Assembly: GCA_944989445.1 (NCBI GenBank)
Contig: CALYLW010001075.1
Location: 62,001-126,000, forward strand
Source: Ampullaceana balthica
Lineage: Eukaryota; Mollusca; Gastropoda; Lymnaeidae
Length of the DNA stretch: 64,000 bases
Direction: 5' to 3'
Below the pieces are notes generated by a model. The model was given only the letters and a program-made list of their open reading frames with translations. It made no database searches and had not been told where the DNA came from. Of this stretch, positions 23,350 through 35,519 are shown piece after piece. Each line of letters begins with the position of its first letter. Position 1 is the first letter of the stretch. Made by a program: the position numbers and the translations under genes.

Positions 23350-24346
23350 CAACCCGTAAAAAAACAAGTTTTTGACTATAAATCCTTTACGTATGAGACG
23401 TAACTAAAAGAATGTTCATTATAACACGCAGCGCAAGACCATCCAAAAATACAAAATTGCAGTTGTGTCGTAAAACGTGTTTAATATAATGCGCACCGAT
23501 CAGGAATAGGTTTATCAAAAGTGTTGTCAGTAAAATACGCACCTTATTGCGCGACAGAAAGGTTGTTCAATATAATACGCACCGCGACGCTCTATCTCAA
23601 AAAAAAGCATGATACATAGGAATAAATAAAATAATCTAAAAAATCAATAATTTAATTACGGTACATGCGATCGATCTGAAATTTTGATACATTGTTTTTA
23701 TCATTGGTACAAAACTGCCTGCAAAATTTCAGCTCGCTATCTTGCGAGCAAGTGGGTTAAAAATCGATCAAAAGTTTTGGCGACAAGCAAGCAAGCAAGC
23801 AAGGTCGGCCGCAGACACCACGAGTTAATATAAAGGATTTAATAAGAAAAACCCGTAAAAAACCAAGTTTTTGACTATAAATCCTTTATGTACGAGAAGT
23901 AACTAAAAGAATGTTCATTATAATACGCAGCGCCAGACCATCCAGAAATACAAAATTGCAGTTGAGTCGTAAAACATGTTTAATATAATACGCACCGATC
24001 AGGAATATGTTTATAAAAAGAGCTGTCAATAAAATACGCACCTTATTGCGCGACAGAAAGGTTGTTCAATATAATACGCACCGCGACGCTCTATCTCAAA
24101 AAATAGCATGATACATAGGAATAAAAAAATAATCTAAAAAATCAATAATTTAATTACGGTACATGCGATCGATCTGAAATTTTGATACATTGTTTTTATC
24201 ATCGGTACGAAACTGCCTGCAAAATTTCAGCTCGCTATCTTGCGAGCAAATGGGTTAAAAATCGATCAAAAGTTTTGGCGACAAGCAAGCAAGCAAGCAA
24301 GCAAGCAAGGTCCGCCGCAGACACCACGAGTTAATATAAAGGATTT
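23350..24346 (+). repeat. Tandem pair of about 495-bp elements
   Basis: Two near-identical units, 23350-23840 and 23849-24346. Each begins with ACCCGTAAAAAA and TTTTTGACTATAAATCCTTT and ends with CACCACGAGTTAATATAAAG and GATTT, giving short inverted AAATCCTTTA/TAAAGGATTT ends. Each holds several (T)AATACGCACC or ATACGCAGCG boxes and a (GCAA)n tract (longer in unit 2). B1 gives the empty site near 18073 (AAACAAAGTAAAAAGAGCC). A related but diverged block lies at 25555-25740. Family not recognised. Confidence 0.85.
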
Positions 24347-24756
24347 AAAAAGAGCCGCAGTTATTTCAATGTGATTTTTAATGGTACTATCCATCTGTGT
24401 GTGTGTTTATCTTTGTGTGTGCATGTGTGTGAATTAGTGAGTGTGTGTGTGTTTTTGTTGTGAACTAAATGTGATTAAACGGTTTGTTTTTATGTCTGTT
24501 AATGTTGCGCCTCTAACAAGACTATGTATGTATACTTTTTAAAAAAATTTAAGAATTAATATTTGTTTGCAAATTACATTTTTACACTGTTTCCTTTATG
24601 TATTTCCGAGATGTATTTTATCGAGCCGTTCGAAAAAATTGTTTGCTGTAATATTTCTATAGATGTCTACATTTATGTTCAAGGTTAATCTACCTAACGT
24701 TTTGTTTACGCACCATAGTCATTGTTTTTTTACCGTAATATTTTAACAATATTTAT

Positions 24757-25790
24757 AGTGTAAACTTTTTAAAAGTGTAAGTTTATTTGACATAGGCCAT
24801 CGCTTTCCACATAAAATAAACTCGATACATCTATGGTTTTTAATTAAATGTCGAGTTATGAATTATATTTTAAAAAATCACAGTTTCATTCACACATGTA
24901 AAATATTAATCCAATGCATCGTGGAAAAATTGACATAAAATAATTTAAACGCATATCTAATATATAAAGCTCAGTTGGTGTTTGTATGTTTCTTTGTTTG
25001 TATCCATTACAATTAATAGAAGTAAACAAAAAGATTTTTAAAAACAACGTTTTTATAAGTGGACTAAAAAGAAGAAAATAATTTAAAACTTATTAGTTCA
25101 AGTACTTCGATTTAATATGACTAAAAACGTGGGGCGGGGGCTTATGAGGTTTAACATTTGCGGTTCACACATTCTCTCACTTATAGATCTCTCTTTTGCC
25201 TTCTAAATTAGAAATCTTTAATTTTTATACCAAACACCCACCCCACGTTTTTAGTCATATTAAATCGAAGTACTTGAACTAATAAGTTTTAAATTATTTT
25301 CTTCTTTTTAGTCCGCTTATAAAAACGTGGTTTTTAAAAATCTTTTTTTTACTTCTATTTATTTTATTCTTTTTAGTCCACTTATAACAACCTGGTTTTT
25401 AAAAATATTTTTTTACCTCTATTTATTTTACCAAACACCTCACAAGCGCCCGCCCAACGTTTTAAAAACATTGTGATGTGGTCACGGGGCGAACTCACAG
25501 ATGTCAACAAAAGCCGACGGTACAGATGCTTTTATATAGACTATAGATAAACTTAAAAGTTCAATAATTTAATAACGGTACATTTGATCGATCTGAAATT
25601 TTGATACAATGCATTGTCATCCAAGATCTATCTGTGGTAAAATTTTCAGATCTCTAGGACCATCAGAAGTGGTTCAATTTTACGTTGGCAGATTTGAAAA
25701 AATCTTGGACAAACAATGCCCAACGAAAGCGAGTTAATAAAAACGTGGTAAAAAAGGCCACTGCTTTGTTGACATTTTTTTTGTTGACAT
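24757..25790. mobile_element. Composite insertion in B2
   Basis: Absent from B1, where sequence runs through. From left to right: reverse-strand Helitron D-like sequence (24757-24960, compare 10060-10150), a D-type head-like string at 24960-25010, a large foldback (25017-25358), a third copy of the foldback arm end (25365-25425), and a block related to the 495-bp tandem elements (25555-25740). Confidence 0.65.
25017..25358. repeat. Long inverted repeat (foldback), arms about 120 bp
   Basis: Left arm 25017-25135 and right arm 25239-25358 are near-perfect reverse complements; for example GACTAAAAACGTGGGG at 25120 pairs with CCCCACGTTTTTAGTC at 25241. The loop is about 100 bp. Mismatches are few, so a hairpin of over 110 bp could form. 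No open frame. Fits a foldback/MITE element. Confidence 0.9.
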
Positions 25791-28130
25791 TTTAAAAGTT
25801 AGTTATAAATAATAAAATACTAACAATGTATTCAATGCATTAGAGAAAGAAAACAAATGAGTGAAACCAGATACCAAACACTATAGCTTAGCCACTGTTA
25901 ATATTATTTTTGCATACATTAAGTTAAACATGCCATGTAATTTATATATATATACAAATAAAAATGCATAAAGCAAGTGATTAGTGATTAAAGCAATGCC
26001 AATGATTCTTAGGTGGGAGATTTATTTTCCTTCGGTGCTTAAATAGTTTACACGATTTTTTTTGTGTAAAATGGATTATATATAGGAGTTATATGCACGG
26101 ACCAATGAGTGTGGGTAATAAGTGGAACAGCTATTTTTATATTGAGTACAACTTTTATGACCTTTTGAAATGTACCATTTATTGGTGGGGTAAGATCGCC
26201 AACCCTGGATTACATAAACACTATAGCTTAGCAACTGTTTTTATACTTTTTGCATATATTAAACTAAATCAGCAGGGTACATTTTAAGCCCAGACCTTTG
26301 CGATTCAAAATGTTTCTTTAAAACAATTAAAACCCATGCACACCTTACTTAAGCATCAAAATTCACATAAATAATATGCTTTTCCCATAAAAAATCATTG
26401 CTAAGAAAGGTATTTAAGAGCTAACAAAACTAAAACATTCATTAAAACAAAATAGTTAAATTTCTAGAACAATGAGTTGCGTGTCACACACTTCGGGTAT
26501 AAACTGTACGGTTCTTTAAGGTATACATATATTTAGTGTAAAGACATATCGCGGGTATTACGACTCATATATAGGTTCTAGCTTCAGAAAGTGCGTGCTC
26601 AAGCGAAAAAATACACTAACAGCAACTGATATTTAGACATAACAGCTTGATTTTATTTGAGCAATATTATGCAACGAGGATACAGTTTTGTATAAAGACT
26701 GATTTCAAAGGCAGATCATGTGGTTTACTAAATGGCAGTTTTCTTTAAGCTGTATACACTTTCTTGAAAAAATATTTTTAAATTATTCTGATTTAATATC
26801 AAATGCCTACAAATATATGTTATATATTAAGACCATTACCAAATATGTCATTTTATAAGCTAAAAAAATGCTACAATGAAAAAAGGCTTAAATACAAATA
26901 CAACGAAAAGTAATCCTTTATTTTAGTGGAACAAGTATCTGCCAATTTATTGCTTTGTTAATACTAGAAGAAAAGAGTGGGAAGTCCTTTCAAAATGACA
27001 TAATTTATTAGAAAATCAATCTCTAGGAATTTAAAAAAACAAACATTGTTTTTATGTTAATATTCGTGTGAAAAGAAATATGTATCTTTATAACCCATAA
27101 ACCATATTTCCACCCTCCACTAAGCATACATATTCAAATAAATATTATCTGGCTCAAATAATATGCAATTCGTCTTAAACTAATTTCATGCTTAAACTAT
27201 ACAATGGAATTGGTGTTTTTTCAGAGCATTTCCTAGAACCAAAGGAATCATATGGAAATATATATTATTTTTTTTTATTCATGTGAAAAGAAATTGAGCC
27301 TTGCCGATTAGATTTTTATAAACTGTTAAGTACCTTTCATATTCTGTAGGAGTATATTATATAGAGAAAAGCATGCGTTATTAAAGCAGACATACCAAAA
27401 TTGATGGGTTAATATTTAAATTCATCATACTTTCTATTTTCTCGACACACATATCGTGAATTTTATAAGAAGTGGTTTGATTTATCACTACCCTAATTTC
27501 ATGATGCATTTACATTCATTTTTAAGGGAAATTTGAGACCCAAAACCAAATAAAGTTATTTTTTAAATTGTGCCTACCCCTGTTCTGGCAAAAAATACAC
27601 TAACAGCAACTGATATTGTGACATAACAACTTGATTTTATTTGAGCAATATTATACAACGAGGATAAAGTTTTGTATACAGACTGATTTTTTAAAAACTA
27701 TTCTGTTTTAAAATCAAATGCCTACATAATATATGTTATATATTAAGCCCTAACTTAAATGTCATTTTATAAGCTAAAAAAGCTACAATGAAAAAAGGCT
27801 TGAATATAAATACAAAGAAAAATAATCCGTTATTTTAAGTGAAACAAGTATCTGCCAATTTATTGCTTTTTTTACTATGCTAAAAAATATCCTATTCGTC
27901 TTGAACAAATTTCATACTTAGCTTATAAAATGGAGTGGGTGATTTTAAAAGCTTTTTCCAGAACCAAAGGAATCAAATATATTGTTTTCATTTTTTGAAT
28001 TATGGAAAAAGAAATTGAGCCTGGCACATTCGATTTTTGTAACTGTTAAGCCCTAAATTATATGTCATTTTTAAGCTAAAAAAACTAGAATGAAAAAAGG
28101 CTTGAATATAAATACAACGAAATATTGAAA

Positions 28131-28555
28131 TTAAAATAATACGTAAAATAGTATGTGAATGCCATTTCTACTAATTAAATACCATCTTAGGTGCTATCAG
28201 TCATGGAAAAAAATGTTGTTTTACTTAGAAAAGTTAGTAGAACTACGTTAATTTCCACATCTATAATCAATCTAAATACGTGATTTGTTTAAAGGTCAAG
28301 TTTGATGCGTAAGAAATGTGGAATTCCTTTAAGTAGGTAAGAAAAATACACGTTTATAACTTGAATCTGTAAGGGTTGCAAGGCTGTGTATTTATGCATG
28401 TGTCGGTAAGTTATATTTATCTAAATTGCATCTATCATCAAGTATTTTTTTCAATGGGGCTTTTCTATAGCATTCCATTGAAAACTTCAATAAATATTAA
28501 CAGTGGTTTGTTACAACATATAATAAATTAGAGAGTCCAGGGCTGGATTTAGACT
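28131..28555. other. AT-rich spacer, nothing assigned
   Basis: No coding signal. At 28543 a CAGGGCTGGATTTAGAC string resembles an hAT terminus, but no partner was found. Confidence 0.4.
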
Positions 28556-28599
28556 TGATGTGGTGCTAAATTATTGGAGATATGGGGGCCCTTTTGAAG

Positions 28600-28985
28600 T
28601 CCAGATATTCTATGTCAGTGCAAAATATGAAAAGAAAAATCCAGGAGGCCCCAAGAAGGCAGGGGATATTTTTTGTGCAGCCAAACAATGGAATTCTCTA
28701 CCATTACACATACGTAGTATTCAAACAATCAAGTCCTTCAAGACTGCACTTAAGACACATCTTTTCAAAATTTATTTTCAAAATTGGTGAAACAACATTT
28801 CTTGTACATGATTAACGTAGCTTATGTATAATGTACTGTAATTTTTTGTGTTTGTTGTGATATGAAAGTTAATTTAATACTTATAGGTATGTTATTTCTT
28901 TCATGTAAAGCGCTGTGAGCCCAGTTCCTTACTGGGATACAGCGCTATATAAATAATCAATTTATTTTATTATTATTATTATATA
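28600..28985 (+). mobile_element. L2/CR1-like LINE 3' end with (ATT)n tail
   Basis: The reading AAKQWNSLPLHIRSIQTIKS, then FKTALKTHLFKIYFQ (about 28678-28785) is the C-terminal end typical of CR1/L2-type RT proteins. The 3' UTR ends with TAAAGCGCTGTGAGCCC, CAGCGCTATATAAATAA and an (ATT)n tail at 28965-28980. Strongly 5' truncated. Confidence 0.85.
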
Positions 28986-29149
28986 AGATATAGCGTGTCT
29001 AGCAACTAGGTAAATCAGGCACTGAGTGAGCTGATGAAACAATGCCGACAATACAGAGTTGTTTAATATTTGAAGTATGGCAAAATGTTTTGAAACAGAT
29101 ACGAAAGGTTAAAACGTTATTTGCTGAATTAAAAAAATAATAAGTGAAA

Positions 29150-30115
29150 GCAAGACCGTTGACTTTCTGGTATACTTAAAACAAGATGTACCGAATGTAT
29201 GTTCAACACATTGTTTTATTCATCGACATCATTTATTCGCAACAAATCTTAGTGAAAGTTTGCATAGATTACTAGATTATGTCATTAGAGCAGCTAATAA
29301 AATCAAAAGGAATGCTTCATAGAGAGATTATTTGCTCAATATTGTTTGGAAAATGAAGAATACTATAATAGTTTACTTTTTCACACATAAGTACGCTGCT
29401 TATCATCAAGTACATATTTAAATCGATTTAATGCTTTCTTCCATTCAGTGTCCGAATTCCTGGAAAACAGTTAATTCAAACAACAACAAAATACATATCC
29501 TTCATCAATGATTTGTTTACCCAACTCTTACAAAACTAATTTGAAACTACAAGGTAACCAATGACCTTTAATCAAAATTGTATATCTGAGTTTGACGCAA
29601 ACGGGAGAATTTTCTCAGTTTTTAAATCTTTTGAAATTGCAAAAATAGAGATAAAGATTTGCTGGCTTACTGTCAAAACTTAACAGCTCTTCATGCAGAC
29701 CTCTGACCTGAAACAAAAATCTGAAGACATTTTTCTTTTGCATATTTTCGACTTGCAGTTGAACCCTTTAGCGCGTGGACAAACTCAGATCCCAAACACA
29801 GATTAATCCATACTAATACAGGAGCAGCTTATTGAAATGAGGAACTTAAACCAATGTTTGAACTAGGATACCACAAATTCTGGTTACAAAGTCAAATTCC
29901 TATTTTATATCTTGCATTATGGGTTATTGTACAGACGTTTTTGACTGCTCTCCTTCCTATTTGGTAGAACAAAGATTCAGTGACGTTATGAACCTCATCA
30001 TAACAATTTTAAAAAATAATCAGAAAACGACTAACATTTGGTGATCGTGGAGATTTGCGGTTGCTACATTGATTCGGTCATAAACACTCATACAATCTCA
30101 TCACGTTATTCCAAG
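29150..30115 (+). pseudogene. hAT transposase pseudogene, ZBED5/SCAND3-like
   Basis: Highly decayed hAT-derived frame recognisable from consecutive pieces: a CIDYVIRAANKIKRNA block near 29262, DLLAYCQNLTALHADL near 29660, EPFSAWTNSD near 29765, EELKPMFELGYHKFWL near 29845, IPILYLALWVIVQTF near 29890, and LTFGDRGDLRLLH near 30030. The order matches SCAND3/ZBED5-like hAT proteins through the C-terminal dimerisation region. There are many stops. A terminus-like CAGTGGTTCACAAAATTG on the reverse strand (about 30624-30607) may be this element's right end. Confidence 0.75.
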
Positions 30116-30229
30116 TTATTAATTGTTTTTAATTTTATTTTAAACAAAAGTGATAATTTCAATAAATACAGTACTTGTTCATCAAAATGTTGCTTTTTAA
30201 AAAAAATGTAATATTAGTCTATGGCATCA

Positions 30230-30545
30230 GTCCATCCTCATGGGATGATGGCGTTTCCTCCTGCTCCTCTACCCCCTTCCCCTTTCTCCTTGCCCTTTTC
30301 TCCTCGCTCCTGGCTGTAAGGGAAGCTTCCGCGACTTGAATGCCCTTGCGAATTTTGCCCGCCATGGGTTGCGCTCCACAGCAATGGTCTCCCACGTTTT
30401 ATGGTCAATCTGCGCCAGAGTCATGTCTTTCTTGCAGACATCCTTAAAGCGCAAGCATGGGCGTCCTCTCTTCCGCATACCAGTTGCTAGCTCGCCGTAA
30501 AGCAGGTCTCTTGGAATGCGCTCCGGGCTATTAGTACTATGCAAC
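30230..30545 (-). pseudogene. LINE C-terminal fragment
   Basis: The minus-strand frame reads IPRDLLYGELATGMRKRGRP, LRFKDVCKKDMT, IDHKTWETIAVERNPWR, the conserved segment after RT in RTE/CR1-like retrotransposons. The reading ends AGGNAIIP near the position of a stop. A related copy lies at 46000-46252 plus 51166-51225. It is inserted close to the end of the hAT remnant. Confidence 0.8.
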
Positions 30546-30624
30546 TTTGTAATTTTTTCACTTGGGGGGTCCGTGGGGAAGTTTTGACTATAAAAGGGGT
30601 CCGTGGGTCAAACAATTTTGTGAA
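30546..30624 (-). mobile_element. hAT terminus (CAGTGGTTC type)
   Basis: On the reverse strand CAGTGGTTCACAAAATTG is followed by two copies of a CCACGGACCCC string, a form seen at hAT element ends. It abuts the inverted LINE at 30620. Probably the right end of the hAT pseudogene at 29150-30115, separated from it by the LINE fragment. Confidence 0.55.
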
Positions 30625-31840
30625 CCACTGCTCTAGTGTTTCAAGGTTTAATGATTTTACTAATGGTTTTATTCTTGTCAGTTGTAAATATTCTCGGTAA
30701 TGAATTTGGCAGCTCATTTTAGAATTTGTTCTGGTTTATCAATGTTTTCTTTGGTGGATGGGTCCCATACAGTTGATTCATATTCTAGTACAGGTCTCAA
30801 CAAGGTGAGATAGCTTTTTAGTTTTATATCTCTATTACATTTGCAAAGGTTTCTTTCTATAAATCCTAAGGTTTTGTGTGATTTTTAATAACTTCATTGA
30901 AATGGGGATTCAATGATAGTTTCACATTTATTATGACTTCTAAGTATGTTGCATCTTTAGTTTGGGTTACTTTTCCATGTAAGATTTATTTTGAATGTAT
31001 GTGTTTCTTTTTCTTTGTTACTCTTAACAGTGATGTAAGGGACATGAGATTTCAAAGTAGTTAATTTTTTTAAGTAAACTATGGTGGTGAACTTTGTCAA
31101 ATGCATTTGAGAAGTCTAGTAATATTGTGTATATTTGATCAATATTGTCTAAACCTTTTTTTAGTTCATCTATTGAACCTATTAATTGTGTTACACATGA
31201 CCTGTTTTTTCTAAAGCCGTGTTGATGTGGGCATAGGGCATTATATTTGTCAAGGTGGTTAAATATTCTACTATATATTATGTGTTCTAGTAATTTACAG
31301 GTGATACAGTGATACAGGTCAGTAATTACCAGGGTCTGATTTATCCCCTTTCTTAAAGAGTGCAGTTACGTTAACTAATTTACAATCATTGGGTACTTTG
31401 CCCTGGTTTAGACAGGCTTGAAAAAGAACTACAATTCTGGGGGACAGTTCATTTCTTAGTTCTTTTAATAACAATGCAGGCAATTCAACTGGACCAGTAG
31501 CTTTGCTTATTTTTAAGATATTTAAGAGTGAATGTATACCTGTCTTATTTACAGTTATGTTACCTATTTCTACCATTTTATTTAACGTTATTAAAACTTT
31601 CTTTTTACATGAGGCAGAAAGTGATGATGCAAAATATGTGTTAAGAATATTAGCTTCAGTCTCATTATCATTTTAGGTTTTATATTTTTAGCCTTTTAGT
31701 ATGGCTATTCCTGTAGGTTCCATTTTTTCATTTGAATAAGGACCATCAGTTTTTATTGTTATATTTAGATACTATATTGTTTATATATTCATTTTGGATG
31801 TTTCTACTAAGTTTTTGTGTCAAGTGTTTAATCTTTAAGT
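30620..31840 (-). mobile_element. CR1/Jockey-group LINE, inverted partial copy
   Basis: Reverse-strand relative of the LINE at 12679-15107. Readable blocks on the minus strand include LTRIKPLVKSLNLETLE (about 30690-30640), the FSNAFDKVHH-like block near 31100, and GNITVNKTGIHSLLNILKIS to FKKGDKSDPGNY (31565-31319). It lacks the endonuclease, carries many frameshifts, and has an internal gap around 31040 relative to the other copy, in the GVPQG to FADD region. Confidence 0.88.
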
Positions 31841-31849
31841 ATATATTGT

Positions 31850-32946
31850 GGAATAAAATGATATAAAGGGCCCATGCGTCAAAACGGTGCAAGATGGAAA
31901 GTTTAAAAGGCCCGAAGATTTGAATTTGGATCATGATGGAGACTTGTGTAAATATGTGTCAAGTTTGTTTAAAATCAAAGGGGAAATATTTAACAAATTA
32001 GAAACAAGTATTTTGGATTTCTGGCCCCTAAATTATGCACAATATAAGACATTTTAGAATTTTATTTTGGCCCCAAAATGTTTATATACCAAATTTGTTC
32101 AAATGGCTAACCAGTAGCCGTTTGTTAAAATATATTTTACATTGTTTATGTGACAAAATATGACATTTTCGTACCCCGGTCCCTAATAAATGGTATTTTA
32201 AAAAAAAGTTTATGGCAGAAAATTGTATGGGAACGTACTTATCAAATTCTAAAAATTTAATAGCAATCTGATAATGCAGTTCTATGTATACAGCTTACAT
32301 AATAAATAAAATATACTAAGGACCCCCGGGCCTAATTGGTGTGGGTGTAAAGTTCAAAACACGAATTGAATGCAATGTGGATCAGGATGGATATATTCGT
32401 CAAATAATGTTCAAATCGCGCTTATCATATAAGGAATAAAATAGTAACAGTTTAAGAAAACAAAGTTTTCTGGCATTCGGATTTAAAGTAATGAACATAA
32501 GAAAGTTTATTTCCCTACAGTACTTACATCTTAGTCATCAATATTTTATATACAAAGTTATGTCAAGATCAACACATTTAAACACTAGCCTAAGCTTAAA
32601 CTAATTTTCATACAGCTCAAATAAGGAAGAAATATATTTAGGGCGGGCCATTTTTATCCTAATGAGTGGTGCGAGCATGTATTTTTTGTAATGCTGATTA
32701 TCATCTGTCTGGGGATTACAGTCAACAATTTCCAAAAGAATCTTGCTTTTACATAAACGGAAAGTTGGAGAATAATTGCTGTGTGTGTGAGTGAGTTTGT
32801 TATTGAGTGAGTGGGTGTGTAAGTGAGAGAGTGAGTTAGTGCGTGAAAGAGTGAGTGATTGAGTGAGTCAATAAGTCAGTCAGTTAAACAATGGCTGAGT
32901 GAGTCAGTCTGTGAGTGAGTGAGGGCTTTGCCTTTTAGTAGTATAG
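31850..32946 (-). mobile_element. Helitron C-type element, minus strand, decayed
   Basis: The head is at 32946 on the reverse strand (ACTATACTACTAAAAGGCAA then AGCCCTCACTCACTCAC), followed by a long CACT/GAGT-type stretch (32780-32935). The interior is AT-rich with GGGCC- and GGCCCC-bearing blocks (31868, 32025, 32060, 32325) and shows weak likeness to the tail of C2. No terminal hairpin was found on the left, so that edge is an estimate. Confidence 0.5.
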
Positions 32947-33462
32947 TTATAGTAGAGTGAGTGAATAAGTGAGTTAGTAACTTGAATCAGAAAGAAACCA
33001 ATCAGAGCAGTAACCTGAACCGTCTCAGAAAACATTGAGAAAAGATCCAGAAGTGGGGACCGCATGCTGAGGTCTTTACCGCCCCTTTCACTTTGACCAA
33101 ATTGCAAACAGCTATCAGTAAGTGCAAAGACGCCAATGCACCAGGACAGGAAAAAGTAAAATAACGAGATGATTAAAAATCGTAGCACGATAGCAATGTC
33201 CTCGCAATTGAATATCATAAACAGGACGTGGCTCACGGGTGCCCTGCATGGAGCTTGGCTGAGCCCAAACATTGTGCCAATTCCCAAAGAGGGGAACCAT
33301 CGAGATCTCCCAAGTAGCTACCGTCCGATCTCCCTGATATCGTGTTTAGGGAAGGTAGCTGAGAAAATGGTTACCGCTAGACTCTATTGGTAGTTTAAGA
33401 GTACGAATAGTCTGAACATCAATCAGACGGGCTTCCGGAAGGGAACGCAGCCGATTGACTAA

Positions 33463-34401
33463 GTGTTCCTTCTTCTCCAGTCCATAAAAGATGCTCTCCA
33501 GAAACAAATGCATAAAGTGGCAATATTTTTCGACCTCAGACAGGCTTACGATAATGTCTGGAGGTCCTGTCTGTTGTTGAAATTACAAAGCTTAGGCGTA
33601 ACTGCTAACATGTACATGTGGATCCAAGGTTTTCTCACAAACCGGACGATCGCAACAACTTATGGCAGTGATACATCTAGTAAGAGAACGCTGCAACAGG
33701 GGCTGCACCAAGGTTCAGCACTCAGCTGCACACTGTTCATGGCTTACATCAACGACCTCCATGGTATGTTGCAAACCAGTGTGGCTATGTATGCAGACGA
33801 TTTGGATATATGGAGCACCAGTAAAGATGCCGACCGACTGCAACAACTACAACATCTTGACCTTTTGGCTATCAGTAGGTACATGCAGAGCTGGGAAATG
33901 GAAATCAACGCCAAGAAGACGGTCTATTCCCTCTTCACTAATGGCCGAACCATTCTCAAACAGGAGATAGTGCTTAAAATAAACGATATAACGCTCAAAT
34001 TGGACAAGCAACCGGTCTACCTGGGAGTGAAACTGGATCAAAAAGTACAAATGCATAATTTCGTACAAGACTTGTACACCCAGGCAACCGCCAAGCTCAA
34101 CCTGGTGAAAATGCTTGCATGCACAAACTGGGGCGCTGGAGCAAGCACGCTCAGAGCTCTCATTCTGGTCTGTGTAAGGTCGGTGATCGATTACAGCATG
34201 TCCGCCCAAGCCTTTGCCAGTATAACGGCATTGGAGAAACTGGGTCGTATCCAGAACCAGCCTCTAAGATTTATCTGTGACGCTTATAGAACTACACCCA
34301 CAGCTGCTGTGGAAGTCATTGCATACGTAGAGCCACTAGAAATACTTAGGGACAAGGCAATCATAACTACTGCAGAAAGGTACCGCAGTTTAGACCCTTG
34401 A
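33463..34401 (+). pseudogene. LINE reverse transcriptase open frame
   Basis: 312 codons covering the central and C-terminal part of RT in the I-like LINE. It holds the catalytic AFFDLR/QAYDN aspartate region and the YADD box. The ATG at 33463 lies inside the domain, so the true protein began upstream. The GLHQGS box differs from the common GLPQGS. Confidence 0.85.
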
Positions 34402-34642
34402 GAACCCTGCTAACAAATGCAGTTTAATTGGGGCGGGCGTGGGATGTTGAAGCGATCCTTTTTATTGCATCAAGTAACGGAGCTTGACAGGACCTTTAAA
34501 CCCCCACGAAACAGACGGCAAACTATTAGTGTCCTACTTAAACCGCCCTATGCGGAGGCTACTCGTCCCGAAATACGTTTGTCTTTGACTGATACGGCAG
34601 TGACGAAACGCAGCCCTGAATATGTAAAGAAAGTGGCTGGTC

Positions 34643-35497
34643 GTGAAAGTGTTCACGGATGGGTCTGCCAACATGAGAGAAGGAACTGCAGGATATGGCG
34701 CACTCATCCTATACCCAATTTGCGGGCAAGGAAAAGAGGAATTTTCAGAAACCTGTGGGACTATGGCATCGAATTACGATGCGGAACTTGAGGCTATACA
34801 CAGGGCCCTGGAATGTGTGCACCTCATACTGCAAGGGTCGGACTGAGTAGGCTTTGACACGGTATTGTTTTGTGACTCGAGATCAGCTCTCGATGTTCTA
34901 TTTAGCGAGAAACGTAGCACCCACATGCATGATGTCATCTTGGAGGACGTGGGTAGGCTCGAAAGACTTGGGGGTAAGGTAACAGTGCAGGGGATCCTGA
35001 GTCACGTGAATGTTGATGGCAGTGAAAAAGCAGACTCATTTTTAAAACCAAGAGCGGCCCAGCTACAACCAGACGTCCCAGTCACTTACGTTGGGGCAAA
35101 GACCTGGCTAATGGACAAATTTAATAGTAAGTGGTACCAGGAGTGGGCTGACAATACGACTGCCAGGGGGGTTTTCGCTAACATGCCCAGGCCGAGTCGA
35201 TCAGACCAGTGGTGGTACTTAAATTGTAAACATCAGAGTTTAGTGATTCAAATGATAACAGAGCACTGCCCAAACAACTCGTACTTCAACATGCTAGACC
35301 ATAACAGGGACTCGAACTACCGTAATTGCAGCCTAGCCTCTGAGACAGTCCTAAACCTGTTGACGTCGTATCCCGTGCTAGACAAAGCCGGGGAGGTTAG
35401 GGAGGCAAAAGAGAACCACGTTAAGACAATGTTGTATGGCACTGCACAGCAGATGGAGCAGGTTGCCCAAGTATTAGCCAAGGCCTTAAGAGAATAG
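34643..35497 (+). pseudogene. LINE RNase H and C-terminal region
   Basis: RNase H type I fold landmarks: the first aspartate in TDGSA (about 34652), the glutamate in AELEAIHRA (about 34789) and the third aspartate in FCDSRSA (about 34875). A TGA at 34844 interrupts the domain. Downstream is a degenerate zinc-finger-like segment (NYRNCSLASETVLNLL), in which a second histidine and cysteine expected for this position are not seen. Confidence 0.8.
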
Positions 35498-35519
35498 TCT
35501 CAGGCCAAAAGAATATGTG

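Larger units (their letters stand above)
23129..28130 (+). mobile_element. Helitron-like element B2, 3' end lost
   Basis: Head at 23129 (TATATATATTGCCCCATAGCGCGTC) immediately after B1's CTCG. It matches B1 over most of its length, including the blocks at 24350-24740, 25790-26890 and 27050-27570. Two insertions absent from B1 are present (23350-24346 and about 24757-25790). The second internal unit (from 27590) stops near 28130 without the terminal hairpin. A 64-codon open frame at 26093 falls in a non-coding block shared with B1 and B3. Confidence 0.7.
33000..35497 (+). mobile_element. I-like LINE with RT and RNase H, 5' truncated
   Basis: Non-LTR retrotransposon. RT begins near 33060 (LTKLQTAISKCKDANAPGQ), continues with NRTWLTGALHGAW and YRPISLISCLGKVAEKMV (about 33320), then FFDLRQAYDNVW, GLHQGSALSC (the usual P of the PQG motif replaced by H) and MYADD at 33787-33801. 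RNase H follows from about 34645 (VFTDGSANMREGTAGYGALI, NYDAELEAIHRAL, then VLFCDSRSALDVLF after a stop at 34844). A degenerate CxxC finger lies near 35320-35380. A stop at 34399 separates RT from RNase H, and frameshifts occur near 33160, 33390 and 33460. Inserted among GAGT repeats. No endonuclease is seen. Confidence 0.9.

Noticed and set aside
26093..26287. 64-codon frame
   Set aside because: It lies in a non-coding block shared with B1 (18967) and B3 (62895), where the frame is not kept.
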